Below, in pieces: positions 1-11,395 of a stretch of DNA of 64,000 bases; within the stretch, counting starts at the first letter, position 1; each line of letters opens with the position of its first letter. The position numbers and the translations under genes were made by a program. The notes beneath the pieces were generated by a model, which saw only the letters and a list, made by a program, of their open reading frames with translations, had not been told where the DNA came from and ran no database searches. This DNA is from Branchiostoma floridae (lineage: Eukaryota; Chordata; Leptocardii; Amphioxiformes; Branchiostomatidae): positions 15,794,552 to 15,858,551 of the forward strand of contig NC_049987.1 in assembly GCF_000003815.2 (NCBI RefSeq), given 5' to 3'.

Positions 1-2704
1 ATGAGAATTTACTTGAATTTTCAAGCTGGCCTGGTGTTGCAATTGAGCACGGGGCTCGAGGGACGTCCCTGTGGTGCCAGCCTCGGGTCACGTGGCTAGG
101 ATGCCTTGCAGAGGCCCCGTTTCGCCTGAAAGATTATCCTATCGCCTAGTATAAACAAGCCAAGCTTTCCCACAATTCCGCAATTTGGCCATGTCCGCTT
201 TCATGTCACTCTACAGTATATGGGTTTCGTATGCAGTAGACCAGCGTTTTTCTGGGGACCTGAGCTTTCAAATTCAAGTTATCTTTTGTGTGTAAATAAA
301 AAAACTACAAGTACTAGATTGATAGTCTTTGTGTCCTATGGAATAATGTATGTGATGTTATACTGGATTCAAAGCCCGCGTCTATTGCAATAAGATAAAG
401 TATAACAAAGATACAAATATGCAGCAGAAGTGTTTCATGAGCCCCAAAAGACGAAAAAAGACCCAGAGAGCCTGCTATGGAGCTATAAAAGAAACCAATG
501 ACCATTCCAGATAGATCTGTTTTGAAGTCGTGTGTCACTTCAGCGGTACTTAGCCATGTAAGGCCTGGGTCACATTTCCAAGCCGGGATGTTTTAAGAAA
601 CGAAAAATCAAATTGTATACCTAGAAAAATACACAAATTATGCCCTTGAATCTTATTTTGACATTTTGTGTATTTTGATGTCTTTCATATCAGTCTTTTC
701 ACTCGCGAAAGCTGCCCGGCCGTACCCCTGGTTTGGAAATGTGACTCAGGCCTTAGCTGGGCCCAATGAGCTACCGGCATGTAGAGTTAGGTGTCCAGCG
801 GTGGTGTTGGCGGAACAAGCAGTCATTTTTTTTTAAATTGAAAGACAGCTCTATCGCAGTGTTACGTCGATTGGGTTTCAATTTAGTATTCAAAATTCAT
901 GTTCTTTGTCGCCTAATGTGCCTTACAATGTTTTGAACGCTTTGCGATTATTTTGGAATGTGGGTTCATTAGGGGGTAGTGTATAGAACCAAAACAGTGA
1001 GTGACACTTCAATTCAATATTCAATTGTGTGTTGAGCTTTTGTATTTTTGATGAGATTGTTGTCATTACCTTTATTACATGCTATAGGAGCAATTATGTG
1101 AGTAATGTTATGTCATCTGTTACAGATTATTACAATAAGGGATATCTAGCTTTTTTTCAGACTTTTTTGTATGGTGTAATGGGACCTTATTAGGAGTTCA
1201 CGCATATGGCGACCTGCTATCAGAAAACATTGTAAGGAGCGCCACAGATGTTATGGACTTACTGTATCTGTGTTCTCACCACAATCTTATTCAGGTCCGT
1301 TATGGGACATCTTCTGATCCTTTCAAGTCAGCGAGGGACGTCTGGAAAGCTGTCTAATGGAAGAAATGAGGCAAGATCTTCACCTAGACCACAGTTAATA
1401 AAATCATGCATAGACTAGATAAAGGGTGACTTCAACATGTGCGTCGCTACCAACAAGGTCACGTTATGACCTTTGTTGATCCCGTCGTTAATAATAAAGG
1501 GACGTACACGATCCGCTAAGACAGATTACAATTCTTTCCGTACCTGCAGTTTACAGGGTAACTCATAGAATGGTCTAAGACGTATCAAGTTACTAAAGTG
1601 AGTATCAAGAAAATCGAAGAGCTGAACAAATATACACCGACTGTACACCAGAGAAAAAATTGAAATCACTTTGATTTTGGACGCCTACATTCATGTAGCA
1701 AATTCCTATTTTTCTTTCTTAGAAGATTAAGAGAAAAGACTGATCTTTTTGACTGTTTGTATGCAATGTTTCTAAGGAACATGTGTCCTACCTGCTCCAG
1801 ATCTTTTATCCGTTTGTCGAATATGCTTTTTGACCGCTTTCCTCAGCTGTCAATCTATGAATTTGAGCTCTTCTGGTATAAAAGTGGTGCACTGTTGTAT
1901 GTATATGTATGTATTTATGTGATACTATAAACATGCAATGTATGCATACACGTGTCTGTGTCTACTATCGCACTGAAGATAAAACAATATTTTCTGTCAC
2001 ACCTTAGGCTTTATCTGTGGCATGATGTGTCATTCTTCATTGTTTTCATTCATTGGCTACAGGTTGCTGCTCAGAGAATAACAACGGATTGAAAAGACGA
2101 AGGGAGGTTGTGAGCAAGGATGGTCTAGTTTCGCTCACGCTGATGGAAGAAGCAGCTGCAAGATGTAGCTAGAATTGAGAGCTTACCTTTTATGCAGAAC
2201 ACAATTTTTACTGTAAACATTAGCTTCGTGTGTTCGCCGAACATAAACTGTTTTAACATTTCCTTTGATCAGCCTCTATTCCTGGAGCGGCTGGAAAGAA
2301 AAGAAATCAGCCAAATAGACAGATAACATACCAGAGGGGGTTGTCCGTTATTGCAGTACAGTTTGCTCAGGTCAGCAGACTGTTCTCCTTTAGCGGACTA
2401 ACTCTTCTGGCATGATACTAATCCGTCTATTTGGCCGATTTCTCCTCTTTCCAGCCGCTTTTGATAGTCACAGCTTAAAATGGATCATGTATTTACTGAT
2501 AGCATCTACGAAAATTATTATCCTTTGATATTACCCAGAAGAGTAAGATGTGCATTGTCTACTTTCTATATACCGTGTCATGTATGTATATGTATGAAAG
2601 GAATATGCATACCCTGTGAAAGGTGTCGCACAAAATTGAACATCATAATCAAATCACAGGTGATCGTGTTATTATAGACATTTCAAAAAACACCCTGACT
2701 GCTA
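1..2704. other. No gene recognised
   Basis: Apart from the MITE at 559-755 I see no domain, convincing ORF or RNA gene. ORFs are under 75 codons. A weak inverted similarity (CAGCCGCTTTTGATAG / CCTGGAGCGGCTGGAAAG with ATAGACAGAT / TCTATTTGGC) spans about 2281-2462 and may be another small foldback. Confidence 0.5.
559..755. mobile_element. 197-bp MITE with GGTCACATTT-type ends
   Basis: TAAGGCCTGGGTCACATTTC at the left is mirrored at the right end by GAAATGTGACTCAGGCCTTA, with one mismatch over 20 bases. The interior is A+T rich and non-coding. Its GTCACA core resembles the ends of the larger element at 22169-23333, so the two may belong to related families. Confidence 0.55.
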
Positions 2705-3115
2705 ATGAGATTTTAGGCAGAGTATAAATACTCTTTCAGGCAGAGAATAGATACTCCTTCAGACAGAGTATAAATACTCTTTCAGGCAGAGTATAAATAC
2801 TCCTTCAGACAGAGTATAAATACTCCTTCAGGCAGAGGGTCCATCCCCCTCCATGCAGAGTATTTGTACTCTATCAGACAGAGTATGAATACTCTATCAG
2901 GCAGAGTATAAATACTCTTTCAGGCAGAGTATAAATACTCCTTCAGGCAGAGGGTCCATCCTCCTTCATGCAGAGTCAGTTAGTGTATAAATACTCAATC
3001 AGGCAGAGTATAAATACTCTTTCGGGCAGAGGTTCCATCCTCCTTCATGCAGAGTATTTATACTCTATCAGAGTATATATCGTCCTTCATGCGGAGTATA
3101 TATACTCCAACTTGC
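2705..3115. repeat. Tandem array of about 26-bp units built on GAGTATAAATACTC
   Basis: Fifteen or so units of the form CAGGCAGAGTATAAATACTC plus CTTT occur in this span, some altered to GAGGGTCCATCC. Most contain the perfect 14-bp palindrome GAGTATAAATACTC. Short ORFs through it are a by-product of the repeat. Confidence 0.75.
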
Positions 3116-3595
3116 TGGACAATACTCTATTTCATTATATATCCTCGGTTAGGCTGGATTAGTCTTGATTTGTTTGAGTATATATCCTCATCTTTTTGTG
3201 ATTATTTGAAGAAAGTTTCTTTAAAATGCAAATACCAAGTCATGAAGGCTGCATTTTGATAAAAAGAGAAGCTTAATTTTTGTGTTTTGAAGCCAAAAAA
3301 AGGGAACAAAATGGATTTTCCCTTATTATTTTGGATTCTGTTAATGCTTAAAGTTTTATAAACGTAATATTTAAATGCAATTTAAATGAGTTTTAGTAAT
3401 TATTTACAACAACTTTAAGCTGCCGAAAGGCAACTTAAAAAAACGGAAAATACGGACCTATCAGCACCTACGTAAAGACTACGTAACGCCAATCTTTACG
3501 TACTCGTATAAGAGATGTATAGATCCGTAAAGAAGGAAAATACGTCAACGTTAAGCATCATTTAAGCATGCTTAAATTCCGTTTTTCGTGCCGTG

Positions 3596-4245
3596 AATCA
3601 TCTTTCTCCATAAAGCTATCAGATGAGTGTTGACAATAGCTTGGTACATAATATATCTATCAACTTCTTGTTTCTTATACAGCTAAGTTTAGAGCTGACG
3701 GACGTTGTGGGACGGAGTTCCCAGCCCCAGGAGCAAACCCCGGCCAGTGTAACCCTGTGTCAGACAAACCCTGTTGTTCCAAGTACGGATGGTGTGGGGC
3801 AACATCAGCTCACTGCACCTGCGACGGCTGTATGGACTATCGTCCAGGTATGGTATCATTTCCGAGTCAGAATGTTGTCTTAAAAAGGTACCAGATTATG
3901 ATGTTGTCAAAACTAACGGGGTACTATCTAAAAGATAGAAAAATCTTTGTGCTGTGATGTTTTAAACATCTATNNNNNNNNNNNNNNNNNNNNNNNNNNN
4001 NNNNNNNNNNNNNNNNNNNNNNNNNNNNNNNNNNNNNNNNNNNNNNNNNNNNNNNNNNNNNNNNNNNNNNNNNGGGGTAAAAGGACATCCCACTTCTCCA
4101 TAAAACACCACTTTTTCTCCCGTTTCAGCATTTAGTGTATGAAACTGGATCTTGAAAATAATTCTCTTAGAATTCTTTAATAATTCTCTCGCTTCTTTTA
4201 CCGTGCTCTGCCACAGAGGAGTAAGGGTGTGCATCATTAATCATT
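3596..4245. repeat. Duplicate of 5417-5890 (hevein-like exon A block)
   Basis: Exon A with its upstream flank and downstream intron matches the exon C block almost base for base, up to and beyond the N gap at 3974-4073. The gap most likely holds the counterpart of 5794-5835 and onward. Confidence 0.75.
3683..3847 (+). CDS. Hevein-like (chitin-binding type 1) exon, copy A
   Basis: This is a 165-nt exon with acceptor cttatacag and donor G|GTATGG, phase 1 at both ends, encoding 54 full codons. Cysteines are arranged as in hevein-type chitin-binding domains, with the core CCSKYGWCGATSAHC followed by CTCDGC. The classical pattern has an aromatic residue before the fourth core Cys; here it is His. 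Hevein domains bind N-acetylglucosamine polymers. It is almost identical, flanks included, to copy C at 5504-5668, so the two are a recent duplication or an assembly duplicate; an N gap lies 126 bases downstream. It is probably part of a secreted protein with the kringle exon. Confidence 0.75.
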
Positions 4246-4437
4246 AACAGTTACATCGATTAAAGTTGTACGATGTTTACGTATAACAACCCACCCTACG
4301 TCCCTATGATCTTTGTCTTTATAAGTATTGAATTTAGCAACACAGGATTCGAGTGAATTTCTGTCTTTTTATGTCAAAGTTGGATAGATCAAGAGGCCAC
4401 TGCGGAGGCGAACCCGGCCACGGACCTACACCCTGTT

Positions 4438-4985
4438 GTGTTAACGGCATTTAGGGAACACGGCGGGTCACTCCATCTGCTGAAAGGACTACAGAAAATC
4501 ATAAATCATCGGATTTCTCTCATGGAATTGTCATCATTTATGTATATCAGACAATAACCCTTGTGTAGTTGCCTACAATCTGGCCTTGCACTGCATTTGT
4601 CAGCCATTAGCCAATCAGTTACCAACCAATCACGTTACCGCTTACAGTAAAGAAGTGTCGTGACTGGCTGTTTTTTCTAACCAACAGAAGAGAAGGTATC
4701 TGACGGGTCGCCAACATGAAAGGCTAGGGTTATGACTTGATATATAGAAGGCCTATATATAGGCCTAGCATAAGAGGATTTTAAATTCATTAATGTTTCG
4801 TTTGTTTACAACTTTTTATCTTTTATGTTAAAGCTGGTGTCTAGAATGCTGTCGTTCGATGATTATCACGGCTTTAGATAATCGAGTTTGATAATGAATT
4901 AGAGTTTGTTTATATCTATGGTGATTTGATAGACTTATGTTTGTAGCTTTGTTCTTATTTGTTTAATCATAATGTGTTTTTTTTT
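4438..4985. repeat. Segment duplicated at 10021-10565
   Basis: From TTAACGGCATTTAGGGAACA to TAATGTGTTT the two segments are nearly identical over about 540 bases. The first copy leads directly into hevein-like exon B; the second breaks at 10565 into other sequence. A preceding stretch (4107-4245) is likewise repeated at 8945-9095. Confidence 0.8.
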
Positions 4986-5016
4986 CTTTTCAAAGGTCCA
5001 AAGGTTTCTTATACAG

Positions 5017-5181
5017 CTAAGTGGAGAGATGATGGGCGTTGTGGAACGGATTTACCAGCCCCAGGAGCGAACCCCGGCCAGTGTGACCCTAAGTCAGATA
5101 GGCACTGTTGTTCCAATTTGGGATGGTGTGGGGCTTCAGCAGCTCACTGCACCTGCCACGGCTGTAAGGACTATCGTCCAG
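5017..5181 (+). CDS. Hevein-like (chitin-binding type 1) exon, copy B
   Basis: This is a second 165-nt phase 1-1 exon with the same acceptor (cttatacag) and donor (G|GTATGG). The core reads CCSNLGWCGASAAHC then CTCHGCKDY. It differs from copies A and C at many positions while keeping all cysteines, so it is an older duplicate under constraint. It lies between A and C on the plus strand, as expected for a tandem array of domains in one protein. Confidence 0.75.
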
Positions 5182-5503
5182 GTATGGCACTATTTCCGAG
5201 TCAGAATGTTGTCTTAAAAAGTACCAGGCTTGGATGTTGTCAAAACTAATGGTTATGATTTGTTTTGAAAATTGAATAATGTTTGAACTGCAATTTGTTA
5301 ATCACCATGACACGAGGTACCGCCCACACAAGATGCAAAAGAGGTTTATCTGGGACAATATCACATGTCACTCTCAACAAAGAACCATACTCGGAAGCCA
5401 GTCTATGGCAAACAGAAATCATCTTTCTCCATAAAGCTATCAGATGAGTGTTGACAATAGCTTGGTACATAATATATGTATCAAATTCTTGTTTCTTATA
5501 CAG

Positions 5504-5668
5504 CTAAGTTTAGAGCTGACGGACGTTGTGGGACGGAGTTCCCAGCCCCAGGAGCGAACCCCGGCCAGTGTAACCCTGTGTCAGACAAACCCTGTTGTTC
5601 CAAGTACGGATGGTGTGGGGCAACATCAGCTCACTGCACCTGCGACGGCTGTATGGACTATCGTCCAG
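5504..5668 (+). CDS. Hevein-like (chitin-binding type 1) exon, copy C
   Basis: This 165-nt phase 1-1 exon is identical or nearly identical in product to copy A. The similarity runs from about 90 bases upstream to more than 100 bases downstream of the exon (5417-5793 compared with 3596-3973). The next recognised exon on this strand is the kringle at 6382, in compatible phase. Confidence 0.75.
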
Positions 5669-5916
5669 GTATGGTATCATTTCCGAGTCAAAATGTTGTC
5701 TTAAAAAGGTACCAGATTATGATGTTGTCAAAACTAACGGGGTACTATCTAAAAGATAGAAAAATCTTTGTGCTGTGATGTTTTAAACATCTATGGCACG
5801 AGGTATTGCACCTCCACAGAGGTCTATCTGGGGTAAAAGGACATCCCACTTCTCCATAAAACACCATTTTTCTCCATTTCAGCATTTATTGTCATGTTGC
5901 AGCAGATGTGATACTC

Positions 5917-6178
5917 GCCTTAGAGATAGTATCAAAGCTGGCCAAGGAGTATAGCTGGCACCGGGCCCTACGGTGCACCGGTGCCTTAGAGATAGTATCA
6001 AAGCTGGCCAAGGAGTATAGCCAGCACAGGGCCTTACGGTGCCTTAGAGATAGCATCAAAGCTGGCCAAGGAGTATAGCCGGCACCGTAGGCACCGGGGT
6101 CGGCTGACTCCCTTTGGCCGACTATACTACTTGGCCGGCTTTGATACTATCTCTAAGGCACCGTAGGGTCAGCTTGGA
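5917..6178. repeat. Three direct and one inverted copies of a 60-65 bp unit
   Basis: The word GCCTTAGAGATAGTATCAAA starts units at 5917, 5982 and, with one change, 6041. Each is followed by GCTGGCCAAGGAGTATAGC and CCGGCACC-like sequence. The inverted copy runs 6116-6165. It lies in the intron between the hevein-like and kringle exons. Confidence 0.7.
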
Positions 6179-6381
6179 GACTATCAGTATGGCTTTACGC
6201 CTAAATGCTAATTCTAATATTTTTCCATTGTGTCAGACTATCCTTTATTATAGAAAATCTTTGTTAAACTAGCGTTAATAAGTCTACTGCATGTCATTGT
6301 GGCAACGGTTACAACATCGTGCAGTATGAAATACTACTGTATAATTATATAGAAGCTATTACCTCTTTTATCTGCTTTTAG

Positions 6382-6618
6382 ATTGCCTGATCGGAGATGG
6401 AACATCTTACCGAGGAACAGTCTCTGTGACGGAAACAGGCAGGACGTGTCAATGCTGGGACAGTCAGGCACCTCACCAACACCAAAGCACGGCCGCTAAT
6501 TATCCGTCATCCGGACTGGAGGAGAACTACTGCCGGAATCCGGACGGCGAACCCGGGGTTTGGTGCTACACCACTGATCGCGAAAAGAGGTTTGAACTGT
6601 GTGACGTACCATTATGTG
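6382..6618 (+). CDS. Kringle domain exon
   Basis: This is a single 237-nt phase 1-1 exon (acceptor ctgcttttag, donor G|GTAAGC) encoding a whole kringle. Landmarks are DCLIGDGTSYRG, the CQ-W motif, NYPSSGLEENYCRNPDGEPG, VWCYTT and CDVPLCG, supplying the six canonical cysteines. An extra Cys occurs in CQCW. Kringles are disulfide-bonded binding modules of secreted proteases, growth factors and receptors. With the upstream hevein-like exons in matching phase, the simplest reading is one modular extracellular protein. Downstream exons, if any, are in the 561-base gap or beyond; no protease domain is visible here. Confidence 0.9.
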
Positions 6619-6659
6619 GTAAGCTTTGATTCTATAACCTTAGATAAGAACTGAATGTT

Positions 6660-7445
6660 TGTTCTGTCTTAGGCCATGTTGATTTGATTATATGGATGAC
6701 ATCCTGGCTCGCATCAATTTNNNNNNNNNNNNNNNNNNNNNNNNNNNNNNNNNNNNNNNNNNNNNNNNNNNNNNNNNNNNNNNNNNNNNNNNNNNNNNNN
6801 NNNNNNNNNNNNNNNNNNNNNNNNNNNNNNNNNNNNNNNNNNNNNNNNNNNNNNNNNNNNNNNNNNNNNNNNNNNNNNNNNNNNNNNNNNNNNNNNNNNN
6901 NNNNNNNNNNNNNNNNNNNNNNNNNNNNNNNNNNNNNNNNNNNNNNNNNNNNNNNNNNNNNNNNNNNNNNNNNNNNNNNNNNNNNNNNNNNNNNNNNNNN
7001 NNNNNNNNNNNNNNNNNNNNNNNNNNNNNNNNNNNNNNNNNNNNNNNNNNNNNNNNNNNNNNNNNNNNNNNNNNNNNNNNNNNNNNNNNNNNNNNNNNNN
7101 NNNNNNNNNNNNNNNNNNNNNNNNNNNNNNNNNNNNNNNNNNNNNNNNNNNNNNNNNNNNNNNNNNNNNNNNNNNNNNNNNNNNNNNNNNNNNNNNNNNN
7201 NNNNNNNNNNNNNNNNNNNNNNNNNNNNNNNNNNNNNNNNNNNNNNNNNNNNNNNNNNNNNNNNNNNNNNNNNNNNNNNNNCCATCTTCATGTAATCAAG
7301 GCTAACTGTCTCTGTACCTTTGACTGTAGAAACTTGGTACAAATGACTATAAACTCTACTCGACTTCGCTCTTGTCTTCTTGGCCGGTAAGACCCCAGAC
7401 ATACTAGTAGTGTGTCCATTTTCTAATTGGCGAAACCCGTTCCAC
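6660..7445. mobile_element. Copy of the GGCCATGTTGATTTGATTA element, mostly within an N gap
   Basis: The left flank of the gap (from about 6672) carries the element terminus. The right flank (7282-7445) is the reverse complement of 49860-50000. The 561-base gap between is therefore probably an uncollapsed copy of this repeat, not lost gene sequence, though a hidden exon cannot be excluded. Confidence 0.5.
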
Positions 7446-7449
7446 TGAT

Positions 7450-8560
7450 TTTTTTGGCGACGCCTCAGGGGCTAGCCTAATAGTATAGTGTGCGTCCGTT
7501 TGTCAGGAATTCCAAAAACTGTACAGGCATGTCAGGAATTTATTTTCCGCGCATAAAGATAACTCCAGAACGGCTAAGTGGATTCGTTTCATACTTGGTG
7601 TGTTGGTAGGGTGTGACTAAAGCATGAAATGATTAGATTTCGGGCCCCCTAGTGGCTTCCCTTAGTACTGCAGCACAACTTCTGGGTTTGCTATCTCGTG
7701 TTCTAAACAAGCTATGGGCACCACTTTTGGGTGTTAGATAGCTCTTGTGCTCAGGAAGAAGTGACATAAGTTTGGGCCCCCTAGCGGCTAGTTTTGGGAT
7801 ATCAGGGGAATTTTTGTCAAAAACTTCTGAAGAGGATAACTCAAGAAGGGAACAACAGATTTTCATGATTTTTGGTATGTAGGTACCCTAGACAATGTTG
7901 TACAAGATGTAATACTAATTATGCAAAATAGGGTGCATTTGCATAATTGATGAGAATATTCTATAATATCAGTTTTTTTCAATGTATCTCTTGTTCCGGA
8001 CATGATGTGGTCTTGACATTTGGGTGGTAGATAGTGTTTAGCGTCATGACAAAGTGGGGCAAGTTTTAACCCCCTAACATTTAATTTTGGAACTGCAGGG
8101 GCATTTTTGTCAAGACATTCCCAAAGAAGATAACCGAAGAAAGCAATGACGGATTGCCATCATTTTAGACATACAGGCATCTTAGGAAAAAATGTTCATG
8201 ATAATATATATGTTATGCAAATGATGGCTTAATTTGCATAATTAATGAGGAAATTGTATAATTCCATTGTTTTCAATAACTGGACTTCAATAAATGTAAC
8301 ACATGTAAATTATGATAGGAGGAACATAAGCAGATATCAAATATACAAGGAACTGATTTGCATAATATATGCAAAAATTGCAAAACCGCTTAATGATTAA
8401 TGATGGGAATTTTATAGTTCTATACTATACTTGTGTATGTTAGTCAATGCTGAACATCACTGCATAGATCATCTAAATGTGTAAGTCATTTGCATAAAAT
8501 TTACAAAAGATCTAAATATTTCATGGAGGTATGAGGTCGCTAAACTCTAGTTTGTGAATG
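7450..8560. repeat. Dispersed GGCCCCCTAGCGGCT repeat family, copy 1
   Basis: This non-coding family is marked by GGCCCCCTAGCGGCT, TCATGATTTTTGGTATGTAG and by ATTATGCAAAT / ATTTGCATAATTAATGA. It recurs at 45330-46060 and 53440-54740, with short reverse pieces near 21230-21320 and 47640-47710. No ORF or terminal structure is visible. Confidence 0.6.
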
Positions 8561-9094
8561 TGAGCGTATTTCTGTTGATATCAGCCTGCCTAAAGTGTGC
8601 CCATAGCGGCCGGCCCTACAATTGCCGACCCTCTCGGGGAGGGGTAATTAATCCCAGCCAGCGAGAGATTGTGTAAACACAGGCTATGTCGATATAATCA
8701 CTGATGTTCACTTTTACATTGTATGATGAAAAAGTTAATAACTTAGCAAGCTGTGTTTGTTGTTGAATGTGATATCAAGGACACTTGCCACATACAGGAG
8801 ACCGTTTTTTCCTTGACAGCAGTGCCCTACAAACATTCATCGTGTTAAACAAACTTTATAAATACAGCAAGGCCATAGGATAGATGTACAGTTTAATACA
8901 TATAAACCGTAACTCCGTCGCCATGGCAATGCATTTTCATTGCCACACTTTTTCTCCATTTCAGCATTTAGTGTCATGTTGCAGCAGATTTGAAACTGGA
9001 TCTTGCAAATAATTCTTTGATAATTCTTCAATAATTCTCTCACTTCTTTCACCGTGCTCTGCCACAAAAGAGTTGGGGTGTGCACCATTAATCA

Positions 9095-9482
9095 TTTTTA
9101 TAAAAGTTTATTGCAAGTTCAAGCCCGTAGGCTAATTGCATGTACATGGTAGAAACAAGATAGGGGATATGCATGTAACAATTAACAGTGATAAATATTA
9201 TCATACAAAGAGACTACTAGTCTAATACTAGTCTAGATAGGTTGGGTTTGACTTCTTTTTTGGAAGCAGAGGAAAACAAAGAGTCCCACTTTTTCTATAA
9301 TTTGTGGATTTTGTGATTTTAAGAGGAAATTGGCTTTCTGTTCGTCCGTAAATGTGGGAAAGCTGGGGATATAATTGTGATTTCTTTAAACAATATGGTT
9401 CTTTCGGTGTGGTTAAATGAAGACTTGGAAATAAAATGTGTTTCGTCTTCCACTGCTTTAGATGCACAGTATTTACAAATTC
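9095..9482. mobile_element. LINE-like 3' fragment
   Basis: The segment shares words with 29850-30590 (for example CTTTTTCTATAAT and ATGTGTTTCGTCTTCCAC). The minus-strand translations of both align (YRKSGTLCFPLLPKKK with YRKGGVLRLPLSQEKL). It looks like a degraded non-LTR retrotransposon end. It is cut by the N gap at 9483. Confidence 0.35.
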
Positions 9483-9674
9483 NNNNNNNNNNNNNNNNNN
9501 NNNNNNNNNNNNNNNNNNNNNNNNNNNNNNNNNNNNNNNNNNNNNNNNNNNNNNNNNNNNNNNNNNNNNNNNNNNNNNNNNNNNNNNNNNNNNNNNNNNN
9601 NNNNNNNNNNNNNNNNNNNNNNNNNNNNNNNNNNNNNNNNNNNNNNNNNNNNNNNNNNNNNNNNNNNNNNNNNN

Positions 9675-10023
9675 ATAATTAGAAAATATTTGTTTTTATC
9701 TAATTAAAAAATTTTAATTTCTAATAACTACAGATCATTAGTAGATATCAATTTGCGCAACCGTGAGTTTGTAGCTTTCATCATTATGCACATGAAAAAC
9801 ATACTTTCATTGCAGTGGTATGTACCAAAGTGCTGTATTTTGTCATTGAAAAAATAATATTAGGGGCAATAAAACCTGATGACGTCATCCATGTGGCAAA
9901 AAAAATCAGATTTAGTCTTCTTTCATGCCCATCTATCAATATTCGTTACGGCTCCATTCTTTCTTAATTCATTAATGAAAAAACAATGGAAAGTAAAATG
10001 CCAATTTAGCCAACCCTGAAACC
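9675..10023. mobile_element. Arm of the intron-1 type inverted-repeat element
   Basis: This segment matches 50434-50750 closely in the same orientation. It follows an N gap that may hold the rest of the element. It interrupts a duplicated copy of the 4.1-5.0 kb region. Confidence 0.5.
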
Positions 10024-10565
10024 TTAACGGCATTTAGGGAACACGGCGGGTCACTCCATCTGCTGAAAGGACTACAGAAAATCATAAATCATCGAATTTC
10101 TCTCATGGAATTGTCATTATTTATGTATATTAAGCAATAACGTTAACCCTTGTGTAGTTGCCTACAATCTGGCCTTGCACTGCATTTGTCAGCCATCAGC
10201 CAATCAGTTACCAACCAATCACGTTACCGCTTACAGTAAAGAAGTGTCGTCATTGGCTGTTTTTTCTAACCAACAGAAGGGAAGGTATCTGACCGGTCGC
10301 CAACATGCAAGGCCAGGGTTATAGCTTGATATATAGAAACGAGTGGCCTAGTATAAGAGGATTTGAAAGTCATTAATGTTTCGTTTGTTTACATCCTTTT
10401 ATCTTTTATGTTAATGCTGGTGTCTAGAATGCTGTCGTTCGATGATTATCACGACTTTAGATAATCGGGTTTGATAATGAATCAGAGTTTGTCTATATCT
10501 ATGGTGATTTGATAGACTTATGTTTGTAGCTTTGTTCTTATTTGTTTACTTATAATGTGTTTGAT
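10021..10565. repeat. Partial duplicate of the 4.4-5.0 kb segment
   Basis: Second copy of the segment above. The hevein-like exon expected just downstream is absent: at about 10571 the sequence turns into AGGGTCAGTCAGAAAATAAT, which resembles a mariner terminus. Confidence 0.75.
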
Positions 10566-11308
10566 ATACAAGGGTCAGTCAGAAAATAATGCCATAAGTA
10601 TCATGACAGGTTCGTTTTTAATGAAATGTGTTGTAATTTGGCACACATGTTAAGGAACATACCTCCTTGTTTATTGAGACTGTTAGATTTATCAATTTGT
10701 TGTCCGGATTTTTATGAGCGAATGAGTTGATTTCAAGATGAATGAAGACGCCCTTACTTTCTGACTTACTTCGTATCATTTGATAATAATACGATGTTAA
10801 TGATGGGTATGAATCCGTAAGATTGCCAGATTTGGTCTACATCAATGAAAAGTTGACTGTAAGGTTTGTATCGCCTCTACCAGGCTCCGTGGTAAAATAT
10901 GATAAATATTTTCGCTCTGTCACATGTTTTAACAACTACTTCTGTCGTCTAACATGTTTGTCCGTTTTGTATTGTTGACACTTGAGGTGTATTTCCGGCG
11001 GTGGCGTTTTATGAATTTTTCGTGTTGCATTTCTGATATTTGTTTCCACAATAAAGTACAATGAATGTTGTCCTGAACTATTTGTAGGTTTCGTACATTT
11101 TACGTGGCAGAGAATCACTGCTTGATTTAGATGGTGTAGCGAGTTTCACTTCCTCTTTAAGATCTTTTCTGACTGGCATTGACCTAAAGTTACCAGAGAA
11201 CCATCATGCCTTGCCTCTTGCAGGTTGCATTGAGATACGTATTTGTAAATTTGTAATCTGTAAAAGGTAATCAATACTTTATGTGCAGATGTTTATTTGA
11301 GAGAAAGA

Positions 11309-11395
11309 GAGAGAGAGAGAGAAAGACAGACAAAAAGAGAGACAGAGAGAGGAGAGAGAGAAGGAAAGACAGAAGGAGAGAGAGCGTCAGGGCAA
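11309..11395. repeat. GA-rich simple repeat
   Basis: Interrupted GAGAGA and GACAGA runs. The 118-codon ORF overlapping it begins with an artificial Arg-Glu repeat. Confidence 0.7.

Noticed and set aside
2705-3115. Possible CRISPR array
   Set aside because: Units are contiguous tandem repeats with no distinct spacers, in an animal genome.
6632-7402. Long ORFs on both strands spanning the N gap
   Set aside because: They are open only because N positions contain no stops; the flanks are copies of a repeat element. The same applies at 3947-4237, 9377-9707, 23086-23364 and 44838-45095.
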